Origin: JAGMXM01 sp964458325
GTDB lineage: Bacteria > Verrucomicrobiota > Verrucomicrobiia > Limisphaerales > UBA1319
DNA: 59,057 nt
Direction of reading: 5' to 3'
Assembly: GCA_964458325.1 (NCBI GenBank)
Contig: CAYWIM010000016.1
Span: forward strand, 1-59,057
Made by a program: the position numbers and the translations under genes. A model generated the notes under the pieces. It did no database searches. It was given only the letters and a program-made list of their open reading frames with translations, and was not told the origin of the DNA. Below, piece after piece: positions 18,290 through 26,925 of the stretch. The first letter of the stretch is position 1, and every line of letters starts with the position of its first letter.

Positions 18290-19516
18290 TCAATCCGCCG
18301 GTGGCGAGATGGGCGTCTGCACCGGATGAACCCCGACTTCGCCCCGGTATCCGGTCCGCCGGCGAAACGCCAGACGTGCATGTCGGGTTTCGTCGCCCAT
18401 CGGGCTCGTCGCCGCCAACTCCAATGCGTAATCGCCGTCCGGCAATGCAAACCGCAGCGTGAATGTCCCGTCCGACCGCAGCGCAACGGCCTCCTGGTCC
18501 AAAGCAACCTTGGCCCCAGGATCCGTTGCGCCGTAGACGATCAGTTCCGCGTTCACATTGAACCAAAAGGGGCGAACGACCCCGGGCGCACGATCCGGCG
18601 ACTCCCCGGCATCGATCCCCTGTTGCACCGGCTGTACGGGAGGCTGGCTGCCAGGCGGACCCGCCTCGATCTCCAAACCGGCCCATGCCCCGGAACTGTC
18701 CTGGCTCCGAGCGAGATCCGCCGCCGCTTCTTCCCCCTCCAAGGCCCCGGGCGCCCATCCCTGACTGGCCCCATCCCAAATCGTTCGCGGCGCGGATGGT
18801 ATGGCCTCGACTCGAGCCTCGACATAAGGCGCCACGCCCAGGTCCGATGGCAATCCCGTCTTCATCCGGCCCGCTGCTTGGCTCAACGGCATCTCGAGGG
18901 GGAGTTCCAGATGCCGATAGAGGTTCCGGGGAACCACTGGAGCGTTCGCCTCGACTGGCGCATTGATTGCGGGTAGCTCGAGGGCCGCTGCTGGCTCGAC
19001 AGGGCCTTCCGCCTCTGTGGCGGGCGCGATCGAGCTCGGCTCCGGCGCCAAGGCCGATTCTGGTCCGCGATGGCTGCCTCCCACCACAGGCAACGGCGGT
19101 TCGATCTCGCTCTGGATCTCTCTCTCGTCGATCGTCTCGACCGGTTCAACCGCCGCGGGCGCTTCGGCAGGGATCAAGATCGTATCGGACGCTGGCGCTT
19201 CAGGGGCGGGCTCCGTGTCGGCGCTGGGCATCTCGATCACAGATGGGCGGCGGGCCAATTCCTCCGTTCCGTCCGTTGCCGCCGCCGTGGCCGTCGCCGC
19301 GAGCGGATCGAGCTCCAAGGGCTCGATTAGCAGCGCGGATGCGACCGGCGGATAGTCGCCTTCGAGCAGGATCGGCGGAATATCGAACCTTTCGCTCCAG
19401 TCCGCCGGGCGTCTTCGGGCCGGCCGTTTCGGTTTGGAACGGGCTTTCGATCGATGCGCCGCCCGCTGCTTTGTCTTTCGCGGGGCGGATCGGGCCTTCC
19501 GTTTTCCCTTTTTCAT
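18290..19516 (-). CDS. DUF4912-associated protein with basic N-terminus and low-complexity middle
   Basis: Protein of 408 residues, function unknown. The N-terminus is strongly basic (MKKGKRKARSAPRKTK and further Lys/Arg), suggesting nucleic-acid or membrane contact. The middle (about 80-220) is rich in Ala, Glu and Pro and probably disordered. The C-terminal module (FWFNVNAELIVYGATDP, then SDGTFTLRFALPDGDY and GEVGVHP) is one I associate with DUF4912 proteins of Verrucomicrobia and Planctomycetes; I do not see a convincing DUF4912 core. NLYRHLELPLEMP is another conserved block. The ATG at 19516 begins the basic region. The gene is divergent from the PAS protein gene, with a 186-base shared upstream region. 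Confidence 0.65.
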   Translation of the reverse strand: MKKGKRKARSAPRKTKQRAAHRSKARSKPKRPARRRPADWSERFDIPPILLEGDYPPVASALLIEPLELDPLAATATAAATDGTEELARRPSVIEMPSADTEPAPEAPASDTILIPAEAPAAVEPVETIDEREIQSEIEPPLPVVGGSHRGPESALAPEPSSIAPATEAEGPVEPAAALELPAINAPVEANAPVVPRNLYRHLELPLEMPLSQAAGRMKTGLPSDLGVAPYVEARVEAIPSAPRTIWDGASQGWAPGALEGEEAAADLARSQDSSGAWAGLEIEAGPPGSQPPVQPVQQGIDAGESPDRAPGVVRPFWFNVNAELIVYGATDPGAKVALDQEAVALRSDGTFTLRFALPDGDYALELAATSPMGDETRHARLAFRRRTGYRGEVGVHPVQTPISPPAD

Positions 19517-19702
19517 CGTAGCATTTCCAGCGAGGCACGCCTCGCGAGCCAGGATGGTTGACGGATCATGATGATAGTCTGGGCATGGCTTGGGGAAATG
19601 CAAGCGTCAACCCCCGGCGCATTGGGCATCAGCTCTTCACCCCGCCGGCAAATCCTCTTGTGTCGGACCTCCTCCAGCCCGTATGCTTTCCGGCGTTCTA
19701 TC

Positions 19703-20386
19703 ATGAGCGCGAACATCAGCATTCCTTGTCAGTTCAATGACGCTGAACTCCTGATCCACGTTCTCGACGCGATGCCCGCGTTGATCTTCGTTGTGGACCG
19801 CGATGTCCGGGTGCTCGAGTACAACCGGGCTGCGGGGGCGATGCTCAGCGGGCAGCGGGACAAGATCCTCCGGCGCCCCGGCGGCGAGATTCTCCAGTGC
19901 CTCCATTCCTTTGAAACCCCGGCTGGCTGCGGCCATTCCGCGGCGTGCTGCGATTGCGTGGTTCGCAACTCGGTGCGCCAGGCGTTCGACGGCCGGACCA
20001 TCACGCGCTGCCGAACCCGGATGGAGCTGGGCCATGGACCTGGCGCCCGCCCGATCGACATCCTCGTGACCGCGTCCCCGTTCCGGTTCCGCAACGACAG
20101 CCTGGTGCTGCTCACGCTCGAGGACATCGGCGAGCTGGCCGAGCTCGAGCGCCTGGTGCCGATCTGCTCGATGTGCCACAAGATCCGCAACGATGGCGAG
20201 TATTGGAGGCAGGTCGAATCCTATTTCAAGCGCCATTGGGACCTGGGCTTCTCGCGGAGCTACTGCCCCGAATGCCTCGTGAAAGTCAAGGGGGACCCCC
20301 AGGACGCCGCCCCCGCCGCATCCCCCCCACCGAACCTGCCTCCGCCCGCCCCCGCGCTCAAGCGCCGCTCGCGCCGGAAGTCATAG
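19703..20386 (+). CDS. PAS-domain protein with paired cysteine motifs
   Basis: Soluble protein of 227 residues. The PAS domain (about 12-145) begins LLIHVLDAMPALIFVVDRDVRVLEYN. It contains a cysteine-rich loop (CGHSAACCDCVVR near 73-85). After it comes a short module PICSMCHKIRND ... YWRQVESY ... CPEC (about 153-192) with two CxxC pairs, a C-terminal unit seen after PAS or receiver domains in many bacterial regulators and probably metal-binding. No histidine-kinase, GGDEF or DNA-binding domain is present, so it must signal through partners. A Pro/Ala tail follows. The ATG at 19703 is chosen by domain start. Its stop overlaps the end of the convergent ABC-exporter gene. Confidence 0.8.
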   Translation: MSANISIPCQFNDAELLIHVLDAMPALIFVVDRDVRVLEYNRAAGAMLSGQRDKILRRPGGEILQCLHSFETPAGCGHSAACCDCVVRNSVRQAFDGRTITRCRTRMELGHGPGARPIDILVTASPFRFRNDSLVLLTLEDIGELAELERLVPICSMCHKIRNDGEYWRQVESYFKRHWDLGFSRSYCPECLVKVKGDPQDAAPAASPPPNLPPPAPALKRRSRRKS

Positions 20387-22135
20387 CTCGAAGGTTGCCA
20401 CCCGCCGCAAGGCGATCCGCCAGGGAATCCACCCGAACAGGATGGACCAGCCCAGGAAAAGCCCCAGGCTTGTCATCCCCACCCCGTCCCCGGCGAATCG
20501 AGTGTGAACCCACCTCAAGCTCATCGCCAGCCATGTCACGCTTCCGCAGATGTAGACGAAACTCAGCACCAGGCAGAATGTCCCCCCGAATCCGCTGACA
20601 ATCTTGCTCGGATTATCCTCCCGCGGATTGGGATAGATCACGCCCAACCCCAACGCAAGGGCGGTCAGTGTCAGCGTCATGACCGCGATCGCGGCCGTGA
20701 ACAGCAGCGTCCGGTGCCACGGCAGCTGCAGCATATGGCCCGAAAACAGCATCAGCCCCGCCGTGATCGACAGGGCGCCTCCCGACGCGAACCGGAACTT
20801 GGCGCGAAGGATCTGGGCCAGGCTCAGCGGCGCCAGACCCACGATCCAGAGCCGCTTGCCTTCCAGCGAGAACTGAGGAAAGACGAACCGGGTCGTCAGC
20901 GTCGCCACGTTGAGCGAGCAGGCCAGGAGATTCAGCAGCGACGTTAGATTATACCAGAACACATGGGTCAGCTGGTGGGAAAATTGCCGGAGGTTCAACA
21001 TGTAGACCGCCAGCAATCCGAAGATCAGCAGGGTCTGGCCCCACTGGGAGGTGTCCCGCCAGAACATCCGCGCGTCCTTCACCAGCAGCGCGCGCGCCTC
21101 AGGCCGCACCCAAGGAAACCACTCGGCTATGGCCTCCAGCCCGCGCGGAGCCGATCCCGCCGGAGCCCGCACCCGCGCTTTCCGCCGCCCCTTGGCAAAC
21201 GGCCACACCCAAACCCCGCCCGAGCGACTCTGCACCGCCGAGACGCCCTCGTAAAACAAACGGCCCGTCCGCGTCATCGCCGCATACCCGAACAACATCA
21301 CGTAGCTCAGCAGCACCAAACCGAAAAAGAACGCGGTCCGCAACGCCCCTTCCGACCAGTTCATCACCCCGGCCGATAGCCAGTAGCTGGGCAGGAACGC
21401 AAACTGCGCGGCTTGCGTCCGAACCAGCAACCGATCCAGCACGTTCATCACCCGCGTCTCGAGCATCTCGTCGGAGATCATCTCCGGCCGCCACCACCAC
21501 GCCCCCCCCGCAATGGCCAGCGCCAGCAGCGCCAGGGCCAGCCACTGGAAACTGCGCCGGTCCAGATACCGCGCCAGCAGCAGCGCAACCCATGCTCCCG
21601 CCACCGCAGGCAGCATCAGAAACATTCCGATATACAGCGGGGCCACCACGTAATAGTGCCACCGCACACCCTGGTTCATCCCATAGGCCGCCAGCAATGG
21701 AGCCACCAGAAACAGAAACGCCCAGCACGCCAGCAAAGTGGACTCCGAGAATTTCCACCGGAAAATACTCTGTGCCGAGATCGGCATGCTCAGGAGGAAG
21801 ATCGTCTCGCGGTTCCGAAAAAACTGCGAGAAACCGATGATCAGGTTGCTGAACACCAGCAGCACGAACAAGCACGCGAACAGCAAAAACATCAGCCGCT
21901 CCGCCAGAATCGTCCCCAGACCGGGAAAAGAACCGACGAACCGGAATCCCCTCCAGAACAGCCAGAACGACAAGCCCAAATACCCGGCCAGAAACACCGC
22001 CATCACCAGCCACCACCAACCCGATTGCTCCCGCAACGCCGCGAGCCGCCGCACGGTCTGGCGGCTGTGCACGCTCCAAAGCCACAGCCACGGCCGGCTT
22101 CGGCCCCCGCTCCCGCTGTTCTCGTTCGGTTCCAT
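20381..22135 (-). CDS. Putative ABC-type exporter membrane subunit
   Basis: Integral membrane protein of about 584 residues with some twelve hydrophobic segments. The pattern resembles the putative ABC exporter permease family in which a cytoplasmic segment (around RPEARALLVKDARMFWRD) joins two membrane halves. Motifs such as FRNRETIFLLSMPIS and FPQFSLEGKRLWIV are typical of that family. It would form the channel with an ATPase partner, which is absent on either side. The start is uncertain: ATG at 22135 or 22147. It ends convergently with the PAS gene, overlapping by 6 bases. Confidence 0.7.
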   Translation of the reverse strand: MEPNENSGSGGRSRPWLWLWSVHSRQTVRRLAALREQSGWWWLVMAVFLAGYLGLSFWLFWRGFRFVGSFPGLGTILAERLMFLLFACLFVLLVFSNLIIGFSQFFRNRETIFLLSMPISAQSIFRWKFSESTLLACWAFLFLVAPLLAAYGMNQGVRWHYYVVAPLYIGMFLMLPAVAGAWVALLLARYLDRRSFQWLALALLALAIAGGAWWWRPEMISDEMLETRVMNVLDRLLVRTQAAQFAFLPSYWLSAGVMNWSEGALRTAFFFGLVLLSYVMLFGYAAMTRTGRLFYEGVSAVQSRSGGVWVWPFAKGRRKARVRAPAGSAPRGLEAIAEWFPWVRPEARALLVKDARMFWRDTSQWGQTLLIFGLLAVYMLNLRQFSHQLTHVFWYNLTSLLNLLACSLNVATLTTRFVFPQFSLEGKRLWIVGLAPLSLAQILRAKFRFASGGALSITAGLMLFSGHMLQLPWHRTLLFTAAIAVMTLTLTALALGLGVIYPNPREDNPSKIVSGFGGTFCLVLSFVYICGSVTWLAMSLRWVHTRFAGDGVGMTSLGLFLGWSILFGWIPWRIALRRVATFEL

Positions 22136-22447
22136 CCCCGCTTCCATGGCCGTTCCGATTGCCCGGGATCCGCTTGACGGGCCCCCGCGCCTCCGAGGCC
22201 GGCCGGCACTCACAAATGTCGCCGCCCATCCCGAAATCAAGCAAGCCCTTTGTTGGGAGTCCCGCGTTTACGCGGTCCGAGGCCGCAAGCCTTTCAGCCA
22301 GCGTGAGAAAGGCCGAAAGCCTGCCAAGCCGACAAGAATGTCGGCGCCCCCTCGCGCGCGCCCTGATACCGATTCTCGGGGCAGCCTCGCCCCCTGGATC
22401 CCATAGAATGATTCCCATCGAGCCGCCGCCGGCGTAGGATCGCCGCC
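22136..22447. other. Intergenic region with hairpin-forming repeat-like sequence
   Basis: This gap of about 310 bases between divergent genes has no credible gene. It contains two inverted repeats: a 7-base stem at 22289-22295/22307-22313, and CCGACA/TGTCGG at 22329-22344 with a four-base loop. The promoters of the sigma factor and the ABC-exporter gene must also lie here, but I see no clear box. Confidence 0.6.
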
Positions 22448-23020
22448 ATGGACCCGGACTCGAACCTGATTGCCGCTGTGCTTCAGGGCGACATCGACAG
22501 CTTCGAATCCCTGATCCAGAAATACCAGCCTCGCCTCTTCGCGATGGCCCGCCGCTATGCCCGCAACGAAAGCGAGGTCCAGGATCTGGTCCAGGAGATG
22601 CTCATCAAGGCCTACCAGCGCATCGGGAGCTTCCGCGGCCGGGCCCCCTTCGAACACTGGCTCATGCGCCTGGCCGTCCGCACCTGTTACGATTTCCTGC
22701 GCGCGCGACGCCGCAACCGCGAAACCGCCTGCACCGACCTGTCGGACGAGGAAAACCAATGGCTCGAACAGTTCGCTCATCACGCCGCCCCCCCCGCCGA
22801 GTCCGAGCCGGGCGCGCGCGAGCTGATCCAGCGCGCCCTGGACCATCTTCCGCCCCCCGCCCGCCTGGTCATCGTCCTCCTCGAGATCGAAGGCCGGTCG
22901 GTCAAGGAGATCGCCCAGCTCACCGGATGGTCCGTCCCGCTGGTCAAGGTCCGCGCCTTCCGCGCCCGGCGGATGATGAGGAAACACATCGAGCGCCTCC
23001 TGCGCACAAGCAGCCTGTAA
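22448..23020 (+). CDS. ECF-type RNA polymerase sigma factor
   Basis: Sigma factor of 190 residues with both required domains: region 2 (about 22-90; SEVQDLVQEMLIKAYQRIGSFRG) and region 4 (about 125-180; LPPPARLVIVLLEIEGRSVKEIAQLTGWSVPLVKVRAFRARRMM read as separate blocks). It directs core RNA polymerase to a small regulon, probably an envelope or metal stress response. The two following genes encode a small membrane protein and a Spy-like periplasmic protein, an arrangement that suggests a sigma/anti-sigma/sensor cascade. The start ATG at 22448 fits the domain boundary. Confidence 0.93.
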   Translation: MDPDSNLIAAVLQGDIDSFESLIQKYQPRLFAMARRYARNESEVQDLVQEMLIKAYQRIGSFRGRAPFEHWLMRLAVRTCYDFLRARRRNRETACTDLSDEENQWLEQFAHHAAPPAESEPGARELIQRALDHLPPPARLVIVLLEIEGRSVKEIAQLTGWSVPLVKVRAFRARRMMRKHIERLLRTSSL

Positions 23021-23059
23021 CCGCCGCGCCCGCCGGCGCGTCTACCCCTCGTGGAGCAT

Positions 23060-23365
23060 ATGAATGCAGATAAGCTGGTCGATGCCCTGCTGGCCGCCGC
23101 TCGCGCGCATCCGCCGCGGGACGACGCCCCGGATGATTTTGCCCGGCGGATCATAGCGCGCGTCTCCCAGCAGCCGGCTCCCAGGATTCGGCCCGCGTGG
23201 TCTCCCACCCTGTGGCAGGCCGCTGCCCCTTGCCTGGGTTTGATGCTGCTCCTCACCGTCTGGAGCGCCCTGGCCGATTACTATCTCGATCCGGATCCGC
23301 TCCTCGATGCCCATCTCGAGAACGCGGTGTTCGCGGCTCTGCCCAACCCTGGAGAAGAGTGGTGA
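23060..23365 (+). CDS. Small single-pass membrane protein, candidate anti-sigma factor
   Basis: Protein of about 101 residues with an N-terminal cytoplasmic part (VDALLAAARAHPPRDDAPDDF, FARRIIARV) and one transmembrane helix near 50-70, followed by a short periplasmic tail. It follows the sigma gene by about 40 bases and overlaps the next gene by four bases (GTGA). There is no zinc-binding HxxxCxxC motif of ZAS anti-sigma factors; the assignment rests on position, size and topology. An in-frame GTG at 23051 is another possible start. Confidence 0.65.
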   Translation: MNADKLVDALLAAARAHPPRDDAPDDFARRIIARVSQQPAPRIRPAWSPTLWQAAAPCLGLMLLLTVWSALADYYLDPDPLLDAHLENAVFAALPNPGEEW

Positions 23366-23859
23366 TTAACTGGACCGCCATCCTGGCTGCCATCCTGATC
23401 TTCCTCGCCGGAACCGTCACGGGCGGCTTGGCAGTTCGCCTCTACGATCTCCACACCCGGCCGCGGCCCTCCCCAGATCTTGCCGCACGCCCCGGCTGGA
23501 CCCAGCGCATGGAGCTCCTGCACCGGCTCGACAACCAGCTCGCCCTCGAGCCCGACCAGCGCACCCGGATCGAGCAGACCCTCCGCGAAAGCCAGGAACG
23601 CCTCCTCCGCATCTGGGACCGATTCAACCCCGAAGCCCGCGCCGAGCTCGTCCAATCCGGCGAGCGCATCAAGACGATCCTCACCCCCTCCCAGCGCGAG
23701 AAATACGAGCGCCTTTCGCGCACCCGCACCTCCCGCCGCACCAATGACACCCCCCTCAAAGACCCGCGCCGGGATCGGACGCGCCCTCCCGCGTCCAGCC
23801 GCGATCCATCCAGCAACGCCGCGGCGGCGGGCGCGCCCGGCCTGAAGCCGCCGATCTAG
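23362..23859 (+). CDS. Spy/CpxP-like periplasmic membrane-anchored protein
   Basis: Protein of about 165 residues starting with GTG inside the previous stop. An N-terminal transmembrane segment (about 5-23) is followed by a helical region with the pattern of Spy/CpxP or heavy-metal sensor proteins: LALEPDQRTRIEQTLRES and later LTPSQREKYERL. The C-terminal 40 residues are basic, Pro- and Ser-rich and probably disordered. In related operons such proteins sense periplasmic stress or metals for an ECF sigma factor. The gene ends convergently with the NfeD gene, the stop codons overlapping. Confidence 0.7.
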   Translation: MINWTAILAAILIFLAGTVTGGLAVRLYDLHTRPRPSPDLAARPGWTQRMELLHRLDNQLALEPDQRTRIEQTLRESQERLLRIWDRFNPEARAELVQSGERIKTILTPSQREKYERLSRTRTSRRTNDTPLKDPRRDRTRPPASSRDPSSNAAAAGAPGLKPPI

Positions 23860-25292
23860 CCCGCCGACTCCACGATCGCCTCCGTCGCGCTGAATCCGAT
23901 GATCCGGACCCGCTTGCCTTTGGGCAGCATTTCGCCCTGCGTAATCACGTCGATAATCTCATCCCCAAACTGCGCCTTGCCCCCCGGACGCAGAACGGAA
24001 AACGCCACTCCCTCCTGGCCCAGCATCGACTGCTGGATCCGGCGCCGGTCGGCTTCGACCGCCATCGCGCTGGCGCTTCGTGACACCATTCGGTGATATA
24101 GCGAGGTGTGCGGCAATAGCCGGGTGAGCGCGGCCGCCACCACCAGCGACCCCGCCAGCGCCACCACCAGGTCCCGCAACGGCAATCGCAGTTGCGGCAG
24201 CGTGGGCACCGCCGGCATGCCCGGATAGACATCCACCGCCCCCATGATCACCCCAACCAGCATCAGGGCCGCCCCCGCCAAACCCAGGACCACCGTCCCC
24301 GGAAACACGAAAAGCTCGACCACCACCAGCGCCGTTCCCAACACAAACAGCGCCGCCCACTCGAGCCCCGACAATCCGCCCACATAGCCCCCCAAAAAAT
24401 AGACCGCAAATGCCGCAATCCCTGCGATGCCCGGCAGGCCGAATCCCGGCGTCTTGAACTCGATATACAGGCCCACGATCCCCACCAGCAACAAGAGCGG
24501 GCTGATCAGATCCAGCCAGAATGCCAGCTGCTCGGCCCCCGTCGGCTCGATCCACACCCGCTCCGCCCCCTCCATCCCCAGCAGCGCCAGCAAGGCGTCC
24601 ATGTCCGCCGCCGTGCCCGCGCTCAACAGCCGGCGGGGCGGATCGCCATATTCCTTCTCCGCCTCGAGATTCGTCAGGGTCAGGATCTCGCCCTTCTCGT
24701 TGAGCACATCGTCGCCGATCTTCAGCTCCTTGTTCTTGTCGATCATGGCCTCGATGACGTCGGTGTTGTGCCCGTGGCGCTCCGCCGCCGCCCGCACCAT
24801 GGCGCGCACGCCGGAGTTCATCTTCAGCTCGAGCGTTTCGGGCGTCTGTTCAACCCCGCCGCCGGGCGTCACCAGGATTGGCGCGGCGGCCCCGATCACG
24901 CTGCCCGGCGCCATGTAGATCGTCTGCGTCGCGACCGCGATAAACGCGCCCGCCGAAAACGCCTTTCGATTCACAAAGGTCGCTGTACGCCCCTTGAATT
25001 GCTCGAGAATCCGGATGATCTCCTCGGTCACGTCCAAACGCCCGCCGTTGGTCTCCATGTCCAGCACGAGCACATCCGCGCGGGCCTCCATCGCCGCCTT
25101 GATCCCCCGGCGCATCAGGTATACCAGGGGGGGATTGATATCCTCGCGGACGGGCAAAATATACACACGCTGCTTGATCGATGGCGGCACGAGTGCCGGC
25201 GCCCCCTCCGGGCTTGGCCCCGTCAGCACCGCGGCCATCGCCGCGGCCCATCCCCCCAGCCAGAATCCAATCCCTGCCAGCCATCGTCTCAT
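23856..25292 (-). CDS. NfeD-family membrane serine protease (ClpP class)
   Basis: Protein of 478 residues. A signal or N-terminal helix (about 4-22) is followed by a ClpP-fold protease domain (about 40-235). Ser113 in AFSAGAFIAV is the probable nucleophile and a downstream Lys in ELKMNSGV could be its partner, as in the Ser-Lys dyad of archaeal NfeD. The membrane part (about 260-400) has four or five helices, then a C-terminal OB-fold-like NfeD domain (GQEGVAFSVLRPGGKAQFGD). It would cleave membrane-associated substrates such as stomatin. The usual stomatin-like partner gene is not adjacent. An alternative start at 25310 adds six residues. Confidence 0.92.
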   Translation of the reverse strand: MRRWLAGIGFWLGGWAAAMAAVLTGPSPEGAPALVPPSIKQRVYILPVREDINPPLVYLMRRGIKAAMEARADVLVLDMETNGGRLDVTEEIIRILEQFKGRTATFVNRKAFSAGAFIAVATQTIYMAPGSVIGAAAPILVTPGGGVEQTPETLELKMNSGVRAMVRAAAERHGHNTDVIEAMIDKNKELKIGDDVLNEKGEILTLTNLEAEKEYGDPPRRLLSAGTAADMDALLALLGMEGAERVWIEPTGAEQLAFWLDLISPLLLLVGIVGLYIEFKTPGFGLPGIAGIAAFAVYFLGGYVGGLSGLEWAALFVLGTALVVVELFVFPGTVVLGLAGAALMLVGVIMGAVDVYPGMPAVPTLPQLRLPLRDLVVALAGSLVVAAALTRLLPHTSLYHRMVSRSASAMAVEADRRRIQQSMLGQEGVAFSVLRPGGKAQFGDEIIDVITQGEMLPKGKRVRIIGFSATEAIVESAG

Positions 25293-25433
25293 GGACTCAT
25301 CGTATCTCATCACACCGCACATGACAAGGCCGCCCCCTCCGGGCCGCGGATTAGTGTGGAATGCCAATCATTTTTAACCGGCATTGGGCGGGATGGATTG
25401 GGACGATGCGCGCACAGGGCCGCGGGCGAACGG

Positions 25434-26684
25434 TCAGCGCGGCCCGCAGGTGAAAGGCACGGAGATGTCTCCCGGAGCCGCCGCATGCCCCGAGGCGCCC
25501 AGACTGCCGGTGACACCGTAATTGAGCGCCGCCGCGACCTCTTGGGAGATGAAGTTGGCGCCGAAGGTTTCATAAACGTTGACGTGTTTCACGGCATCAA
25601 TTCCGCCTCCGAAGAACCGCGCGTTGCGATAGCGGATCGTATGCCCGCCTTTCAACAGAAGCATCCTGACCGGCGCCTCGCCCGTGCGCTCGAAGATGCA
25701 GTCATTGATATCCACATCGTGAGGGGCATGCTCGGGGGCATTCGTGGCGTTCAAGACGTGCTTCCCGTGCTTCACGAAGCCACGGTCATTGGTCGAAAAC
25801 GTGATGGCGTTGGCCATGTCGGTGAATCGGCAGTCTTCGACATTAATCCCACTGTTGCAGACACCCGATGTGAGGTCCGCGGGCTCATCAATGCTGTTCT
25901 TGAGGTCCATGCCGCTGAACAGTCGCCTGAAGATGCAGTGACGGACCACCGAATCCTTGAATCCGCCGGTGGTGTCGATACCGTCACGACCATTGTCCTG
26001 AAAGACGCAATGCTCCACCAGCGCCCGCTGCGTGCCGCTCCCGCCCCTGACCGTCTTGATTCCGTCACCCTGGCACTTCTCGAATACGGTGTTACGGAAC
26101 AGGGCGTCCGTGACGTTTCCCAGCAGGTAAACCGTCCAGTAACCGCCCATGATGTGACAGCCGGTGATGTGTGGTCGCCGGCAATCCGCCAGCCTGACAT
26201 GGCTGCTGACAGATCCGACCAGCCGGCAATTCTCGATCCGCACGTCACTCTTGCCAGAAGCGGCAATCCCGGTTTTGGGTGAATAGTCCACTCCCTTCTT
26301 CGCGCCCGCCCCTGCAGCAGAACCCAACGGAGGAGTGTGGAGGTACGTGATGGTGAGGTTGCGCAGGGTGTTCTTATTGCCCAACACCAGGAAGGTTTTC
26401 TGATTGGTCTTCGTCGCATCCGTGACATCGAATCCGCCTCCCTTCACGGCTGACAGGGTAAAGCCGTCAGGCAACTCATGGGTGCCGCTGATTTGGTAGG
26501 TGTGGTCCAATACAACTTCGTCGCCCGCTTTGACCTTCCCCTCGCTGAATAGCACGGCAAACGGGCGCGTCACGTCCTGTTGCGCGTTCCAGCCGAAATC
26601 GGACGAATGATGCGTTGCGCCCCGCACCGGCACGACGCACGCCACCAAGGCCAGAAAGACGAGGGGAAAAGCGATGTTCTTCAT
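25434..26684 (-). CDS. Secreted right-handed parallel beta-helix protein
   Basis: Protein of 416 residues with a signal peptide (about 1-24; LALVAC could also be a lipobox). From about 75 to 360 it shows repeated beta-helix coils with stacked short patterns such as DVRIENCRLVG, HITGCHIMGG, LVEHCVFQDN, VRHCIFRR and NVEDCRFTD. These are hallmarks of pectate-lyase-like folds that bind or cleave polysaccharides. I do not recognise a specific lyase family or catalytic site. The ATG at 26684 starts the signal peptide; the long upstream frame has no coding character. It lies upstream of NfeD on the same strand with a 141-base gap. Confidence 0.85.
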   Translation of the reverse strand: MKNIAFPLVFLALVACVVPVRGATHHSSDFGWNAQQDVTRPFAVLFSEGKVKAGDEVVLDHTYQISGTHELPDGFTLSAVKGGGFDVTDATKTNQKTFLVLGNKNTLRNLTITYLHTPPLGSAAGAGAKKGVDYSPKTGIAASGKSDVRIENCRLVGSVSSHVRLADCRRPHITGCHIMGGYWTVYLLGNVTDALFRNTVFEKCQGDGIKTVRGGSGTQRALVEHCVFQDNGRDGIDTTGGFKDSVVRHCIFRRLFSGMDLKNSIDEPADLTSGVCNSGINVEDCRFTDMANAITFSTNDRGFVKHGKHVLNATNAPEHAPHDVDINDCIFERTGEAPVRMLLLKGGHTIRYRNARFFGGGIDAVKHVNVYETFGANFISQEVAAALNYGVTGSLGASGHAAAPGDISVPFTCGPR

Positions 26685-26925
26685 GGGCCAAGCGAACCTA
26701 TGATACAACCGGTTGACAGCCAAGGACGGTTTTTGCGTCCTTGAAAATCGCGCTTCGTGGTAAGGGTGCGGCCAAAGGACACAGGCCAGCCGCAAGGGGA
26801 TTCGTGCCGCATGGCAAGGCGGAAGAACCGCACCGACTGCTGGATGCCATGGATCGGCGACGCGCCGCCGAATCGCCCGGCCACCCGTTGTGCTTCCCGT
26901 GCTGGACATGGTAAGATGAACCGTC

